Assembly: GCA_944391565.1 (NCBI GenBank) | Contig: CALXUB010000003.1 | Location: forward strand, 1 to 32,273 | Direction: 5' to 3' | From: an uncultured Alphaproteobacteria bacterium | GTDB taxonomy: Bacteria; Pseudomonadota; Alphaproteobacteria; CAAHEQ01; UBA3637 | DNA: 32,273 bases | Shown here: piece after piece, positions 16,866 through 26,173 of the stretch | Layout: each line of letters starts with the position of its first letter | Position numbering within the stretch: the stretch's first letter is position 1 | Made by a program: the position numbers and the translations under genes | Notes under the pieces: generated by a model | The model's database searches: none | What the model was told of the DNA's origin: nothing | Seen by the model: only the letters and a program-made list of their open reading frames with translations

Positions 16866-18623
16866 GTGACGCGGATTTTCGGGCTTATTGCTGGTATCAT
16901 GATGATGGCGGGGGCTGTTTGGTCTCAGCCGATGGACTCTCTTTTGTCATTAAAACAACGAGCAACACAGCAATCCATTCAAAACTGGACTGGCGATCCG
17001 ATAGTTTATTTCGGCCCGACGGTAGGTGTTAAAACGCCTCAAAAACCCGGTTTTGTCCCTATGCTGCCGTCTTGGCGACCCGAGGTTCCCCAAGTTCAGA
17101 TATCTTTGCCCTTTGGGGAAAATATGATGGTGCCGAATGTATTGCACATCCCATATTTTTTAATTTCTGTTCAGCTTTTAACCGATGGAACGGCGTTGGT
17201 GCGAGAGGACATTCAGCTGATTATTCCCGAAGGCGAGGCTGCTCAAATCTTTAACCGCCAATATGAAACACAGATAAAAGATAAATTGGACCGTTCCCAT
17301 ACGCCAATGCGATTGTTCGTGGAGGCCAGACATAATGGTCAAAGTGTTCCTTTTGAAGTTATACGCGATGAAGAAAACGGTGAAGAAACTTTGATTTTCC
17401 ATGAAAACAGTCCGATGATGCCGGGGGTACATACTTATCAGATTTCTTATCAGATACCGGGGGCGGTCTTTTTTGATGTCAGCCAAAATCAAATTTTTTT
17501 AAGTTTGTTAGGTCGTTCTCTGCCTTATTTAACGGAGCGGCTTGTCATTTGGTTAAATCTACCGAAATTGACACCGGTTGCTGGAGCCAGCGTTCTTTTC
17601 GGGACTAACAACCAAACAGCACCAAATGTTGGCAGTTTTTTACAGGACGAAGAGGGTAATGTTATTTTCAAATTAAAAGGAATTCTACCGTCTCAAACGG
17701 ATGTTCGGTTGGACGTTTGGACTGAAAAAGGTACCTTTGAAGCACCTACTTTATGGGATCGGCTTCTGACACGTTTATTCCATGGAATCGTTTATTGGAT
17801 TGCTTGTGTCAGCATATTTGTCATTTGGCTTTATTATCGACTGGAAACACGCTTTTCCAAGGGCGATGTTATGGATAAGACTTATCAAAATAAAATGAGT
17901 TTGCGCTTATCTTATCAGCCGGTTTTGATGCGTTTTGTTTTGCATAAAAAAACAGATAATGCTTCGTTTGTCAGTTTGATTTTAGGACTGGCGAATAAAG
18001 GATATTTGAAAATTCAGCCTCGTCAAACAGAGATTTTGTTTTTAAAAACACGAGGGAAAGGGCGTTTAACAAGAGCAGAAAAGGCTTGGATGAAATATGT
18101 ATTTGGTCGTAAAAAACAAATGGTGGCATTCAGTGTTCTTTCACCCAAACCATTTTTGCATCATGTTTTGACACCGCTTTTGGAAAAAGAAGAACAGCGA
18201 CAATTGGCGATATTGACCGGCGCATATCGGCGTGTCGGATGGTTTTTGTGGCTGTTGTGCGGAGCAGCACTTTATTTCGCACAGGCATCTTTGGTTCAGG
18301 CGGTGATTATTCTTGGTTTGTCAGCGGGTGTTGTTATTTGGGGACAGCATAGGCTGATTCAAAAAGGGGCTTTTAGGGCTTATTTACGTCAATCTTATGA
18401 ACATAACGAGGCTTATTGGCGTCAACCGATGGCACAAAACATGACAGCCGTTCGACAGGAGGCCTTTTTGTTGCGTCGTTTGCCCTATGAAGCCGCGCTT
18501 CAGCTGCCGATTTTGGAAGGAGAAAAAACAATTCAACCCATATGGCTTTTAGGAGAGGAAAAGCAGTTTTACTTGACTTCACTCGTAAAAGAGCTTTTAA
18601 ATAAAATGGTTTATCTGAAATGA
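16866..18623 (+). CDS. DUF2207-family membrane protein
   Basis: 585 residues from a GTG with GGGAGG six bases upstream. A signal peptide (cleavage after ~AVWS) leads into an exported beta-rich domain with the DUF2207 start (ISVQLLTDGTALVREDIQL) and YQISYQIPG. A first membrane helix lies at ~310-330 (IVYWIACVSIFVIWLYY) and two more at ~455-500. The cytoplasmic stretch between them contains the typical winged-helix-like LILGLANKGYLKI. The family is widespread and of unknown function. Followed after ten bases by the DUF4139 gene, so the two are probably one transcript. Confidence 0.82.
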   Translation: MTRIFGLIAGIMMMAGAVWSQPMDSLLSLKQRATQQSIQNWTGDPIVYFGPTVGVKTPQKPGFVPMLPSWRPEVPQVQISLPFGENMMVPNVLHIPYFLISVQLLTDGTALVREDIQLIIPEGEAAQIFNRQYETQIKDKLDRSHTPMRLFVEARHNGQSVPFEVIRDEENGEETLIFHENSPMMPGVHTYQISYQIPGAVFFDVSQNQIFLSLLGRSLPYLTERLVIWLNLPKLTPVAGASVLFGTNNQTAPNVGSFLQDEEGNVIFKLKGILPSQTDVRLDVWTEKGTFEAPTLWDRLLTRLFHGIVYWIACVSIFVIWLYYRLETRFSKGDVMDKTYQNKMSLRLSYQPVLMRFVLHKKTDNASFVSLILGLANKGYLKIQPRQTEILFLKTRGKGRLTRAEKAWMKYVFGRKKQMVAFSVLSPKPFLHHVLTPLLEKEEQRQLAILTGAYRRVGWFLWLLCGAALYFAQASLVQAVIILGLSAGVVIWGQHRLIQKGAFRAYLRQSYEHNEAYWRQPMAQNMTAVRQEAFLLRRLPYEAALQLPILEGEKTIQPIWLLGEEKQFYLTSLVKELLNKMVYLK

Positions 18624-18633
18624 GGAGAAAAAA

Positions 18634-20043
18634 ATGAAAAAGTCACTTTTAATGTTTGTTGCGCTTTTGGGGGGTGTTGCGACAACCGTATGGGCAGCGC
18701 CTAAAGAAGTGCCTGTATCGGACAGAACATCTTTGACAATGACAATTTATAATCAAGGTCGGGCTTTGGTCAATGATACACGTCGGGTCGATCTGACGCA
18801 GGATAAAAATACAGTGTCATTTTTGGATATTTCCAACCAAGTTATGCCGGAAACTGTTTTGATCAAAGCTGCCGGTGTTTCTATGTTGGAGCAAAATTTT
18901 AATTTTGATTTGTTAAACCATTATAATATGATGAAAAAAGCCGTGGGAACGGATGTCGATGTCGAATGGATTAACCCGGCAACAGGTGTTGCTACAACGC
19001 AAAAAGCCAGATTACTGGCTTTTGATGGCGGTGATCCGGTTTTAAAAATCGGTAATAAAATTGAAACACGCTATCCGGGGCGTGTCGTTTTTAACAGCGT
19101 TCCGGCTTCTTTGCATGCAAAACCGACATTGATTTTTGATTTGTCGAGTACAAAAGCAGGAACCGAAAATGTCGAGTTGTCTTATCTGACAACAGGCATC
19201 AGTTGGAGTGCCGATTATGTTGCTGAATTAAATGATGCGGAAAATGAGTTGAGCTTAAACGGTTTGGTCACTTTGACGAACAATACACAGGTTAATTATG
19301 AAAATGCCGCATTGCAATTAGTTGCCGGGGATGCGAACATGTCTGCACCGGCACCGGTTTTGATGCGAGCAATGGCTAAAGACGCGATATATGACGAAGT
19401 GGGAAATGCAATTGGTAATATGACTTCCGAAGCTGTAAGCGGTTATTATCTGTATACTTTGAACCGGCCCACGGATATTATGTCCAACCAGACAAAACAG
19501 GTTTCTTTATTGTCCGGCGATCAAGTAAAGGCAGAACGGCACTACTTATATACTTCTCCGCTGTCCGTCAACAGTGCCTATTCGTTCAAGGATGAGAAAC
19601 CATCCATTCAATTAAAAATACAAAACAGCGAATCGGATGGTTTGGGCATGCCGTTGCCGAAAGGAACGGTTCGGGTGTATAAGAAAGACAGTCGAAATCG
19701 GTTAATCTTTATCGGTGAGGATGGTATCAATCACACGGCTAAAAATCAAGAGATAACATTGACGCTTGGTGAAGACTTTGATTTAACGGTCAAGGGAAAA
19801 CGCGTCAATTACACAACCTTGAGCAAAGGATTGTATGAGGCTTCTTTTGAGGTTTCTTTCATGAATGCCAAAACACGGGAAGTGACGATTCGTTTTGAAC
19901 AAAATCTGCCTAACGGGTGGAAAATTTTGTCGGAAAGTCTGAAAAGCCAAAAGGAAAATGCCAATACGATTTTCTGGAATGTGTCTGTTCCGGCCGAAGG
20001 AGAAACGATCTTAACCTATAAAGTGCAAGTTAAAACAGAATGA
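18634..20043 (+). CDS. DUF4139-domain exported protein
   Basis: 469 residues with GAGGAG upstream and a clear signal peptide ending TTVWA-A. The mature sequence follows the DUF4139 pattern: LTMTIYNQGRALVNDTRRVDL near the start, SFLDISNQVMPETVLI, LEQNFNFDLL, then a central SYLTTGISWSADYVAEL and a series of beta strands to the C-terminus. Periplasmic or surface-facing; no enzymatic residues known for the family. Its TGA overlaps the next ATG (ATGA), which indicates coupled translation with the orphan downstream. Confidence 0.85.
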   Translation: MKKSLLMFVALLGGVATTVWAAPKEVPVSDRTSLTMTIYNQGRALVNDTRRVDLTQDKNTVSFLDISNQVMPETVLIKAAGVSMLEQNFNFDLLNHYNMMKKAVGTDVDVEWINPATGVATTQKARLLAFDGGDPVLKIGNKIETRYPGRVVFNSVPASLHAKPTLIFDLSSTKAGTENVELSYLTTGISWSADYVAELNDAENELSLNGLVTLTNNTQVNYENAALQLVAGDANMSAPAPVLMRAMAKDAIYDEVGNAIGNMTSEAVSGYYLYTLNRPTDIMSNQTKQVSLLSGDQVKAERHYLYTSPLSVNSAYSFKDEKPSIQLKIQNSESDGLGMPLPKGTVRVYKKDSRNRLIFIGEDGINHTAKNQEITLTLGEDFDLTVKGKRVNYTTLSKGLYEASFEVSFMNAKTREVTIRFEQNLPNGWKILSESLKSQKENANTIFWNVSVPAEGETILTYKVQVKTE

Positions 20044-21107
20044 AAAGAATAATTTATGCATTGCTGGGAGGACTATTAGCCGTTGAAGCAGCAGCTGTGA
20101 TTCCTTCTGATATAAAAGTGATCGAAAGTCAAAAAGTATCTGCCGACGCCGTGATGGGATTGCTTCAAAAGGCGGAAGATCCTCGCTACAGCGAAGAAGT
20201 TTTGGTGCAGATTCTGTTGTCTTTTCCGTTTGAATATCGTCAGTATGTCATCCCGGCGTTGCATAAAATGAAATCTGTTTCGGAAAAAACAAGGACGATG
20301 CCCGGTATTATTGAATGGCGCGGTAAGCTGCCGACTCGGATTGCGCCGGAATTGGAAGAATATGCCAAAGAATGGCTGCCTTATTTGCATCCGGCTTTTT
20401 ATCCGGCATTGATGCCTGAAGCATGGCCGTCTTTCCATGAAAAAAAAGAAAGTGAGACAGAAATTGCTGCTGTTCCCAGAACTTATTCCATTTCATCCGA
20501 AGAAGATATGGCGGCTTTGTTTCCCGTGCTGACATTCCCTGATAAGCTGGCGGATCGTCACATTGCACCGCGTCAGCCTCGATTGAATGCCGACGGTGGT
20601 TTGACGGATGGCGAAATTCAATCCACACTGCGGGTTTTTAATAAAATTAAAAGCCTGGGAGAAGGAACAGAGGGGCAAAAACGATGGAATGATTTAATTA
20701 TGCTGTTAACGCCGGATAAAGTTGTTCAAGCTTTGGCGACACCCTGTGCTTCTTTGGTCGAACGGTTGCCTCAGATTGGCGCCGGAGAATGGCTGGATAT
20801 GCAATTGGAACAGGAAAATTTAACACGTCAGCAATATGCGACGCTTTGCGATCGTGTCATCAATGCGTATCGTGTTTCACGTTTGTCTCCGACGATGGCG
20901 CGTCAAATCCGCAATATGCAGATAGAAGCTTATTTACTTCCGCCCGCCGAAGCGTATAAAAAAAGTTTGTGGCTGGCGTTGGGACAGGGTGTTAAAACAA
21001 AGCCGGGTGACGTTTATGCGTTAGCTCCGTATGAAGCTGAATTAGAAGATGCTTTTTTAAATCCGCGTTTTTTAATTATGGGGACTCCGGTTTTACTTGA
21101 CTTTTAA
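20040..21107 (+). CDS. Exported orphan protein coupled to DUF4139
   Basis: 355 residues. The N-terminus is a short signal peptide (KR, IIYALLGGLLAVEAAA). The remainder is soluble and mostly helical; no domain is recognised. Translation is coupled with the DUF4139 gene via ATGA, and the three genes 16866-21107 probably form one envelope-related unit with DUF2207 and DUF4139. It ends 48 bases before gcrA. Function unknown. Confidence 0.7.
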   Translation: MKRIIYALLGGLLAVEAAAVIPSDIKVIESQKVSADAVMGLLQKAEDPRYSEEVLVQILLSFPFEYRQYVIPALHKMKSVSEKTRTMPGIIEWRGKLPTRIAPELEEYAKEWLPYLHPAFYPALMPEAWPSFHEKKESETEIAAVPRTYSISSEEDMAALFPVLTFPDKLADRHIAPRQPRLNADGGLTDGEIQSTLRVFNKIKSLGEGTEGQKRWNDLIMLLTPDKVVQALATPCASLVERLPQIGAGEWLDMQLEQENLTRQQYATLCDRVINAYRVSRLSPTMARQIRNMQIEAYLLPPAEAYKKSLWLALGQGVKTKPGDVYALAPYEAELEDAFLNPRFLIMGTPVLLDF

Positions 21108-21155
21108 GTTTTTTTCGATAAGGTTGAAAAAGATTTTTTTTAAAGGAGAACGCGC

Positions 21156-21620
21156 ATGGGCTGGACCCCTGAACTTATTAAAGATTTAAAGAAACATTGG
21201 AAAAAAGGTTTGACGACCGGGGAAATCGGTCGTCTCATCGGCATGAGCAAAAATGCAGTTGTCGGTAAGGCACATCGATTGGGATTGGAATCAAGGCCTT
21301 CTCCCATCCGTCGTGAAAAATTGGAGGCTTCCAAAACCAGGAAAGCCGCTAAAAGACTTTTGAAACCGGTTCAAAACGAGCAACAAAACGAGCTCAATAC
21401 ATCCACTGTTGAAGCAGGAAAATCAGTAAAATCTGCAAGAAAAAACGGCAAAAACAAAGGCGTTAAGCTGGTGGATTTAAAACCGACTTCCTGTCGTTGG
21501 CCGGAAGGTGATCCGAAGGATCCGGATTTTCATTTTTGCGGAAAAGAGGCTGTGCCGGGTAAGTCTTATTGCGACGAGCATTGTCAAGTCGCTTATTCGG
21601 GTGTGTTTAAAGCCAGATGA
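21156..21620 (+). CDS. gcrA: GcrA cell-cycle regulator
   Basis: 154 residues with AAAGGAG before the ATG. The N-terminal helix-turn-helix, MGWTPELIKDLKKHWKKG then TTGEIGRLIGMSKNAVVGKAHRLGL, is characteristic. The C-terminal sigma-factor-binding part shows CRWPEGDPKDPDFHFCG and a final YCDEHCQVAY. Between them is a basic low-complexity linker. In Caulobacter GcrA binds RNA polymerase holoenzyme and promoters with CcrM-methylated GANTC. The gene is confined to alphaproteobacteria and so places the organism. Its TGA overlaps the polA ATG, an unusual coupling of cell-cycle control with DNA repair polymerase. Confidence 0.95.
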   Translation: MGWTPELIKDLKKHWKKGLTTGEIGRLIGMSKNAVVGKAHRLGLESRPSPIRREKLEASKTRKAAKRLLKPVQNEQQNELNTSTVEAGKSVKSARKNGKNKGVKLVDLKPTSCRWPEGDPKDPDFHFCGKEAVPGKSYCDEHCQVAYSGVFKAR

Positions 21621-24409
21621 ACGGAACAGAAAAAAAGAAGCTATGTTTAATTGACGGCTCGGGCTATATTTACCGGGCCTTTTATGCGATCCCTCCCATG
21701 TCACGACCCGGGGATATGGTGCCGATCAATGCTGTTTACGGTTTTACAGCAATGCTGATGCAGTTTGTTCGTGAAGATGAAGCTGAATGTTTGGCTGTTG
21801 TTTTTGATGCACAGCGTCATAATTTCAGGAATGATATTTATCCGGAATATAAGGCTACACGAAAAGAAGTGCCGCCGGAACTGATACCTCAATTTTCAAT
21901 CATCCGTGAAGCGGTTAAAGCTTTTAATGTTGCGTCGGTTGAGCAGGAAGGATATGAGGCAGACGATTTGATTGCCAGTTATACGCGCGAAGCGTTGGAA
22001 CAAGGATATGAAGTCATTATTGTGTCTGCTGACAAAGATTTGATGCAGTTAATGCGGGAAAACGTTCACATTTATGACCCGCTTAAGAAAAAAATGCTGG
22101 ATGAAACGGATGTTGAAAAGAAGTTCGGTGTTTCTCCTGATAAAGTGACGGATGTTCAAGCATTGGCCGGAGACAGCACGGATAACATTCCGGGAGTGAA
22201 CGGCATTGGTATTAAGACGGCTTCGGAGTTGATTCATCGCTATGGCACTTTGGAAAAACTGATGGCCGCTGCCGAGACGATTCCACATGAGCGGCGGCGG
22301 AAATTATTGTTGGAAGGGCGGGAAAGTGCTTTTTTGTCTAAGAAACTGGTGACATTGGATGATCATGCCCCGTTGCCTAAACCAATAGAAGCTTTTTGTT
22401 CGCATGAACCGGATGCCGAAGAGATACGGGCTTTTTTAGAAAAAAATACGTTTAAGAGTCTTTTAAATCGAATGGGTGGCTTTATCAGCCGACGGGCAGC
22501 TCATGTACACGGTATGCAGCATGGACAAATGGAAACACATTATGAATGTATCCAAAAAACGGAAGATTTGCTGAGGTGGGTGGAAAAAATTAAACAAGCA
22601 GGTCGTTTTGCTTTTGATACGGAAACGGATTCTCTCAACCCTTTGGAAGCTGAAATTGCCGGGATATCTTTATGCGTCAAGGCCGGGGAGGCTTGTTATA
22701 TTCCGTTGAACCATCGTCATTTATCTGATCAACGAAAAGAAAAGAACCCGGTTGATTTATTTAATTATACCGAAAAGAAAGCGCCTGAAATTAAAATACC
22801 TCAAGTTTCTTATGAGGATATTCGTACCCACCTTTTACCGCTGTTTGCTGATCCACAAATAATGAAAATCGGGCATAATATTAAATATGATATTGAGGTC
22901 TTGAAAAACAATTTCGGGCAACAAGTGCGCGTTGATCCCGTTGAAGATACGATGGTCATCTCATATGATTTGGATGGTGTCACGCACGGGCGAAGTTTGG
23001 ATGAACTGGCTTCCATTTTTTTGCATCACAAAACAATCTCTTATGAGGAAGTTTGCGGTCGGGCACGTAATCAGATTTTATTTAAATATGTCGAACTTGA
23101 TAAAGCTGTTCCTTATGCGGCTGAAGATGCGGACATGACCTTTCGTTTATATGAAATAATGCGACCGAAGTTGGTTGAAGGCAATGTTTTGTCGGTGTAT
23201 GAGGACATTGATCGACCTCTGATACAAGTTTTGATGCGTATGGAAGAACGAGGGATTTTGGTTGATAAGCATACTTTATTGATGCTCAGCCAAAATTTCG
23301 CGACCAAAATTGCTGCTTTGGAAAAAGATATTTATGCTTTGGCGGGAGAGGTTTTTACCATCAATTCTCCGATGAAACTGGGTGAAATCTTATTCGAAAA
23401 AATGAAAATTGAGGGTGGAAAGAAAAACGCAAAAACCCAAAATTGGATTACGGATCAGGAGGTTATGGAAAGTTTGGCTGCCGAAGGGATGGAGTTGCCT
23501 CAGAAAATTTTGGATTATCGGCAATATTCCAAATTAAAGACGACCTATGCTGATGCTTTGGTGGAATTGATCAATCCCAAGACACAGCGTGTCCATACGA
23601 CATTTGCTCAAGCAATGACGGCCACGGGTCGGTTGGCTTCCAACAATCCGAATTTGCAAAATATTCCGATTCGCACAGAGGCCGGTCGCCAGATACGTTC
23701 AGCTTTTGTGGCTTCTCCGGGGCATGTTTTGTTATCGGCGGATTATTCTCAAGTCGAATTGCGTCTGATTGCTGATGTTGCTGATGTCAAGGGCTTAAAG
23801 GAGGCTTTTGCACAGGGATTGGATATTCATGCGGCTACGGCGTCCCAGGTTTTCGGTATCTCAATGAATGAAATGGATCCCATGGTTCGACGTAATGCCA
23901 AAGCGATTAACTTTGGGATTATCTATGGGATTTCTGCTTTCGGTTTGGCGCGTCAGTTAAATATTTCCAGAACAGACGCCAAACAATATATTGATTCTTA
24001 TATGAAACGCTATCCGGAAATTAAAGAATACATGGACCGGACAGTCGAATTCGCCAAAGTTCATTCATATGTTTTGACACCTTTCGGAAGAAAGTGTTTT
24101 ATTAATGGTTTTGAAAACGGATCAACGCGCGGTTTTGCTACTCGAGCTGCCATTAACGCACCTATCCAGGGCGGAGCCGCGGATATTATTAAAATGGCAA
24201 TGAATAAAATGGAAGACGCTTTAGCCGCGGAAGGACTGCATTCTAAAATGCTGCTTCAGGTGCATGACGAGCTTGTTTTTGATACGCCGGAAGATGAAGT
24301 TGAAAAAACGGCTCGTGTTGTTAAAGATGTCATGGAAAACATTGTTCAGCTGTCTGTTCCTCTGGTTGTCGAAGTCGGAACCGGTCATAACTGGACTGAA
24401 GCACATTAA
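21617..24409 (+). CDS. polA: DNA polymerase I
   Basis: 930 residues, the usual length. The 5' nuclease domain occupies ~1-295 (LIDGSGYIYRAFYA, EADDLIASYTR, the helix-hairpin-helix DNIPGVNGIG). The proofreading domain (~320-520) keeps its acidic set D334/E336 (FDTETD), D425 (HNIKYD) and Y500/D504 (YAAEDAD), so it should be active. The polymerase domain has TGRLASNNPNLQNIP, motif A with D709 (DYSQVELR), motif B RRNAKAINFGIIYG and motif C with D884 (QVHDEL). It fills gaps in repair and removes RNA primers. Translation starts within the gcrA stop (ATGA), and trhP follows after 11 bases. Confidence 0.97.
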   Translation: MNGTEKKKLCLIDGSGYIYRAFYAIPPMSRPGDMVPINAVYGFTAMLMQFVREDEAECLAVVFDAQRHNFRNDIYPEYKATRKEVPPELIPQFSIIREAVKAFNVASVEQEGYEADDLIASYTREALEQGYEVIIVSADKDLMQLMRENVHIYDPLKKKMLDETDVEKKFGVSPDKVTDVQALAGDSTDNIPGVNGIGIKTASELIHRYGTLEKLMAAAETIPHERRRKLLLEGRESAFLSKKLVTLDDHAPLPKPIEAFCSHEPDAEEIRAFLEKNTFKSLLNRMGGFISRRAAHVHGMQHGQMETHYECIQKTEDLLRWVEKIKQAGRFAFDTETDSLNPLEAEIAGISLCVKAGEACYIPLNHRHLSDQRKEKNPVDLFNYTEKKAPEIKIPQVSYEDIRTHLLPLFADPQIMKIGHNIKYDIEVLKNNFGQQVRVDPVEDTMVISYDLDGVTHGRSLDELASIFLHHKTISYEEVCGRARNQILFKYVELDKAVPYAAEDADMTFRLYEIMRPKLVEGNVLSVYEDIDRPLIQVLMRMEERGILVDKHTLLMLSQNFATKIAALEKDIYALAGEVFTINSPMKLGEILFEKMKIEGGKKNAKTQNWITDQEVMESLAAEGMELPQKILDYRQYSKLKTTYADALVELINPKTQRVHTTFAQAMTATGRLASNNPNLQNIPIRTEAGRQIRSAFVASPGHVLLSADYSQVELRLIADVADVKGLKEAFAQGLDIHAATASQVFGISMNEMDPMVRRNAKAINFGIIYGISAFGLARQLNISRTDAKQYIDSYMKRYPEIKEYMDRTVEFAKVHSYVLTPFGRKCFINGFENGSTRGFATRAAINAPIQGGAADIIKMAMNKMEDALAAEGLHSKMLLQVHDELVFDTPEDEVEKTARVVKDVMENIVQLSVPLVVEVGTGHNWTEAH

Positions 24410-24420
24410 CGGAGAAAAAA

Positions 24421-25665
24421 ATGAATAAACCCGAGCTGTTATTACCGGCCGGTTCTTTGGAACGTTTGAAAACCGCTTTTTTATATGGGGCAGATGCCGT
24501 CTATTGTGGATTGCCGAGTGTTTCTTTACGTGCTAAGAGCTGCTTTACCACTTCAGACCTGAAAGAGGGTATAGATTTTGCGCATCAGTTGGGGAAAAAG
24601 GTTTATTTAACCTTAAATTTGTTTACTCACAATGGAGATTTAGAACGTTTGACCGAGGCTGTGAAAATGTTGCATTTACTGCGGCCAGACGGTGTTATTG
24701 TTGCAGATCCCGGTGTTTTCTCGTTCGTTGGTAAGATGTGCCCCGGTTTACCGCGTCATATTTCAACACAAGCAAATGTCTGCTCTTCTTTAACGGTTGA
24801 TTTTTGGAAACAACAGGGCGCAACCTTGTGTGTTTTGGGGCGTGAAGTGCCATTAAAGGAAATGCGGGCAATTCGCCATGATTGCCCGGATATTAAGCTG
24901 GAGGTATTTGTTCATGGTGCGATGTGTATCAGTTATTCGGGGCGTTGTCTGTTATCTAACTTTATGACTGGTCGTAGTGCAAATAAGGGGAATTGTGCGC
25001 ATTCTTGTCGTTGGAAATATAAAGTCTATTTGGAAGAAGAAAAACGTCCCGGTGAATTGATGCTTTGGGAAGAGGATGAACATGGTAGTTATGTCATGAA
25101 TTCTCGGGATCTGTGCTTGATGAGCAGATTAGATGAACTCATGGATGTGGGTCTTGATTCTTTTAAAATTGAAGGACGAAATAAATCCGAGTATTACGTC
25201 GCTGTCGCAGCACGAGCTTATCGTCATGCGATTGATGATTATTTCAGCGATCCTGAAAACTGGAAACCAAACACATATTTGGCTGAGCTGGCAACTTTGC
25301 AAAACAGAGGCTATACGTTGGGTTTTTTTGACGGAAATGCCGGCCCTGATAGCTTAAACTACGAGCTGTCGGCCAGCACGGGTGATTGGCGTTATGCGGG
25401 ACAAATTCGGGGAAAAACGGATGATGCGGTAATTTTCGAGGTAAAACACAAAATTAACAAAGGAGATGTTTTGACCTTTTTGCCGCCGGGACAGTTTGAG
25501 CCAATTCAATATCAAGTTGATACGTTTTATGATGCCGAACGGGGTGTTAGCCTGGAAACAATTTCTTGCGGGCATTTGGGACAGGCTGTTCGTTTGCCGA
25601 TGTCTCAAGAAATGTTGGAACGTTTGCCGGTTTTATCAGTTGCGCGTAAATGCATCAAGGAATAA
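24421..25665 (+). CDS. trhP: U32-family tRNA hydroxylation protein (TrhP/YegQ type)
   Basis: 414 residues with GGAG seven bases before the ATG. It matches YegQ throughout: PELLLPAGSLERLKTAFLYGADAVYCG at the start, the U32 signature EVFVHGAMCISYSGRCLLSNFMTGR followed by two cysteines in NCAHSCRW, and KIEGRNKSEYYVA. The cysteines bind a Fe-S cluster in this family. The protein takes part in prephenate-dependent 5-hydroxylation of U34 in tRNA. The length and C-terminal beta domain favour TrhP over RlhA. It lies 11 bases after polA and its stop overlaps that of the convergent orphan by 11 bases. Confidence 0.88.
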   Translation: MNKPELLLPAGSLERLKTAFLYGADAVYCGLPSVSLRAKSCFTTSDLKEGIDFAHQLGKKVYLTLNLFTHNGDLERLTEAVKMLHLLRPDGVIVADPGVFSFVGKMCPGLPRHISTQANVCSSLTVDFWKQQGATLCVLGREVPLKEMRAIRHDCPDIKLEVFVHGAMCISYSGRCLLSNFMTGRSANKGNCAHSCRWKYKVYLEEEKRPGELMLWEEDEHGSYVMNSRDLCLMSRLDELMDVGLDSFKIEGRNKSEYYVAVAARAYRHAIDDYFSDPENWKPNTYLAELATLQNRGYTLGFFDGNAGPDSLNYELSASTGDWRYAGQIRGKTDDAVIFEVKHKINKGDVLTFLPPGQFEPIQYQVDTFYDAERGVSLETISCGHLGQAVRLPMSQEMLERLPVLSVARKCIKE

Positions 25666-26032
25666 TGTGAAGGATTCTTTTGCCGATTCTCATGTAAAAA
25701 CGAACTTGAGCCGCCTTCATCCATTGTTCGTTAAAGCGTTCAGGATGTAAAAGTGTCACGCGGATACGTCTTGATCCCGGAATTTCTCGATAAGTTTCGA
25801 TATTTTCTTCACCACCTAAAGCCCGAAGAACGGACTTATTCAACTTCCCGGCACTTTGAGGGCAATCATGAAAACGGACGGGAATGGCGAATGGTGCTCG
25901 CTCGTTGGAAATAATCGGAATATTAACAAGTCCGCGTTGGGTATCATCTTTTGTTCTCAGTCGGCCGTGTTGTTTTTCTTCTGCCAGAAAGGAAAAGAGG
26001 TCTTTTAAATAGAAAAGCGTTTCTTTTTTCAT
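25655..26032 (-). CDS. Small orphan with a PTS EIIB-like segment
   Basis: 125 residues with AAAGGA nine bases upstream of the ATG. The second half (66-112) has KLNKSVLRALGGEENIE, then a SRRIRVTLLHPERFNEQWMKAA stretch, which recalls the alpha/beta core of glucose-type EIIB domains (ALGG-x-x-NI, then R-x-R-V, D-x-x-x-x-x-x-x-W). The phosphorylated Cys expected before the Arg strand is missing (PGSRRIRV instead). The likeness is short and may be chance. N-terminal ~55 residues are unfamiliar. No signal peptide. A GANTC (26033-26037) touches its start codon. Confidence 0.5.
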   Translation of the reverse strand: MKKETLFYLKDLFSFLAEEKQHGRLRTKDDTQRGLVNIPIISNERAPFAIPVRFHDCPQSAGKLNKSVLRALGGEENIETYREIPGSRRIRVTLLHPERFNEQWMKAAQVRFYMRIGKRILHIIP

Positions 26033-26173
26033 GAATCAATCCTTTTACTATTCGTATCCTCATTCATCATGAATACACGTAAAAAGAGAAAAGTCAAACT
26101 CTTTTTATGATTTTTATTGTTTTTTTGGAAAAGCCTTTGTAAGATATGAAAAAAACAAATAAGGGAGTTTTTG

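Noticed and set aside
26081-26106. Hairpin AAAAAGAG/CTCTTTTT as a terminator
   Set aside because: It lies between two divergent genes, upstream of both, and the stem is A/T-rich with a 10-base loop; probably composition.
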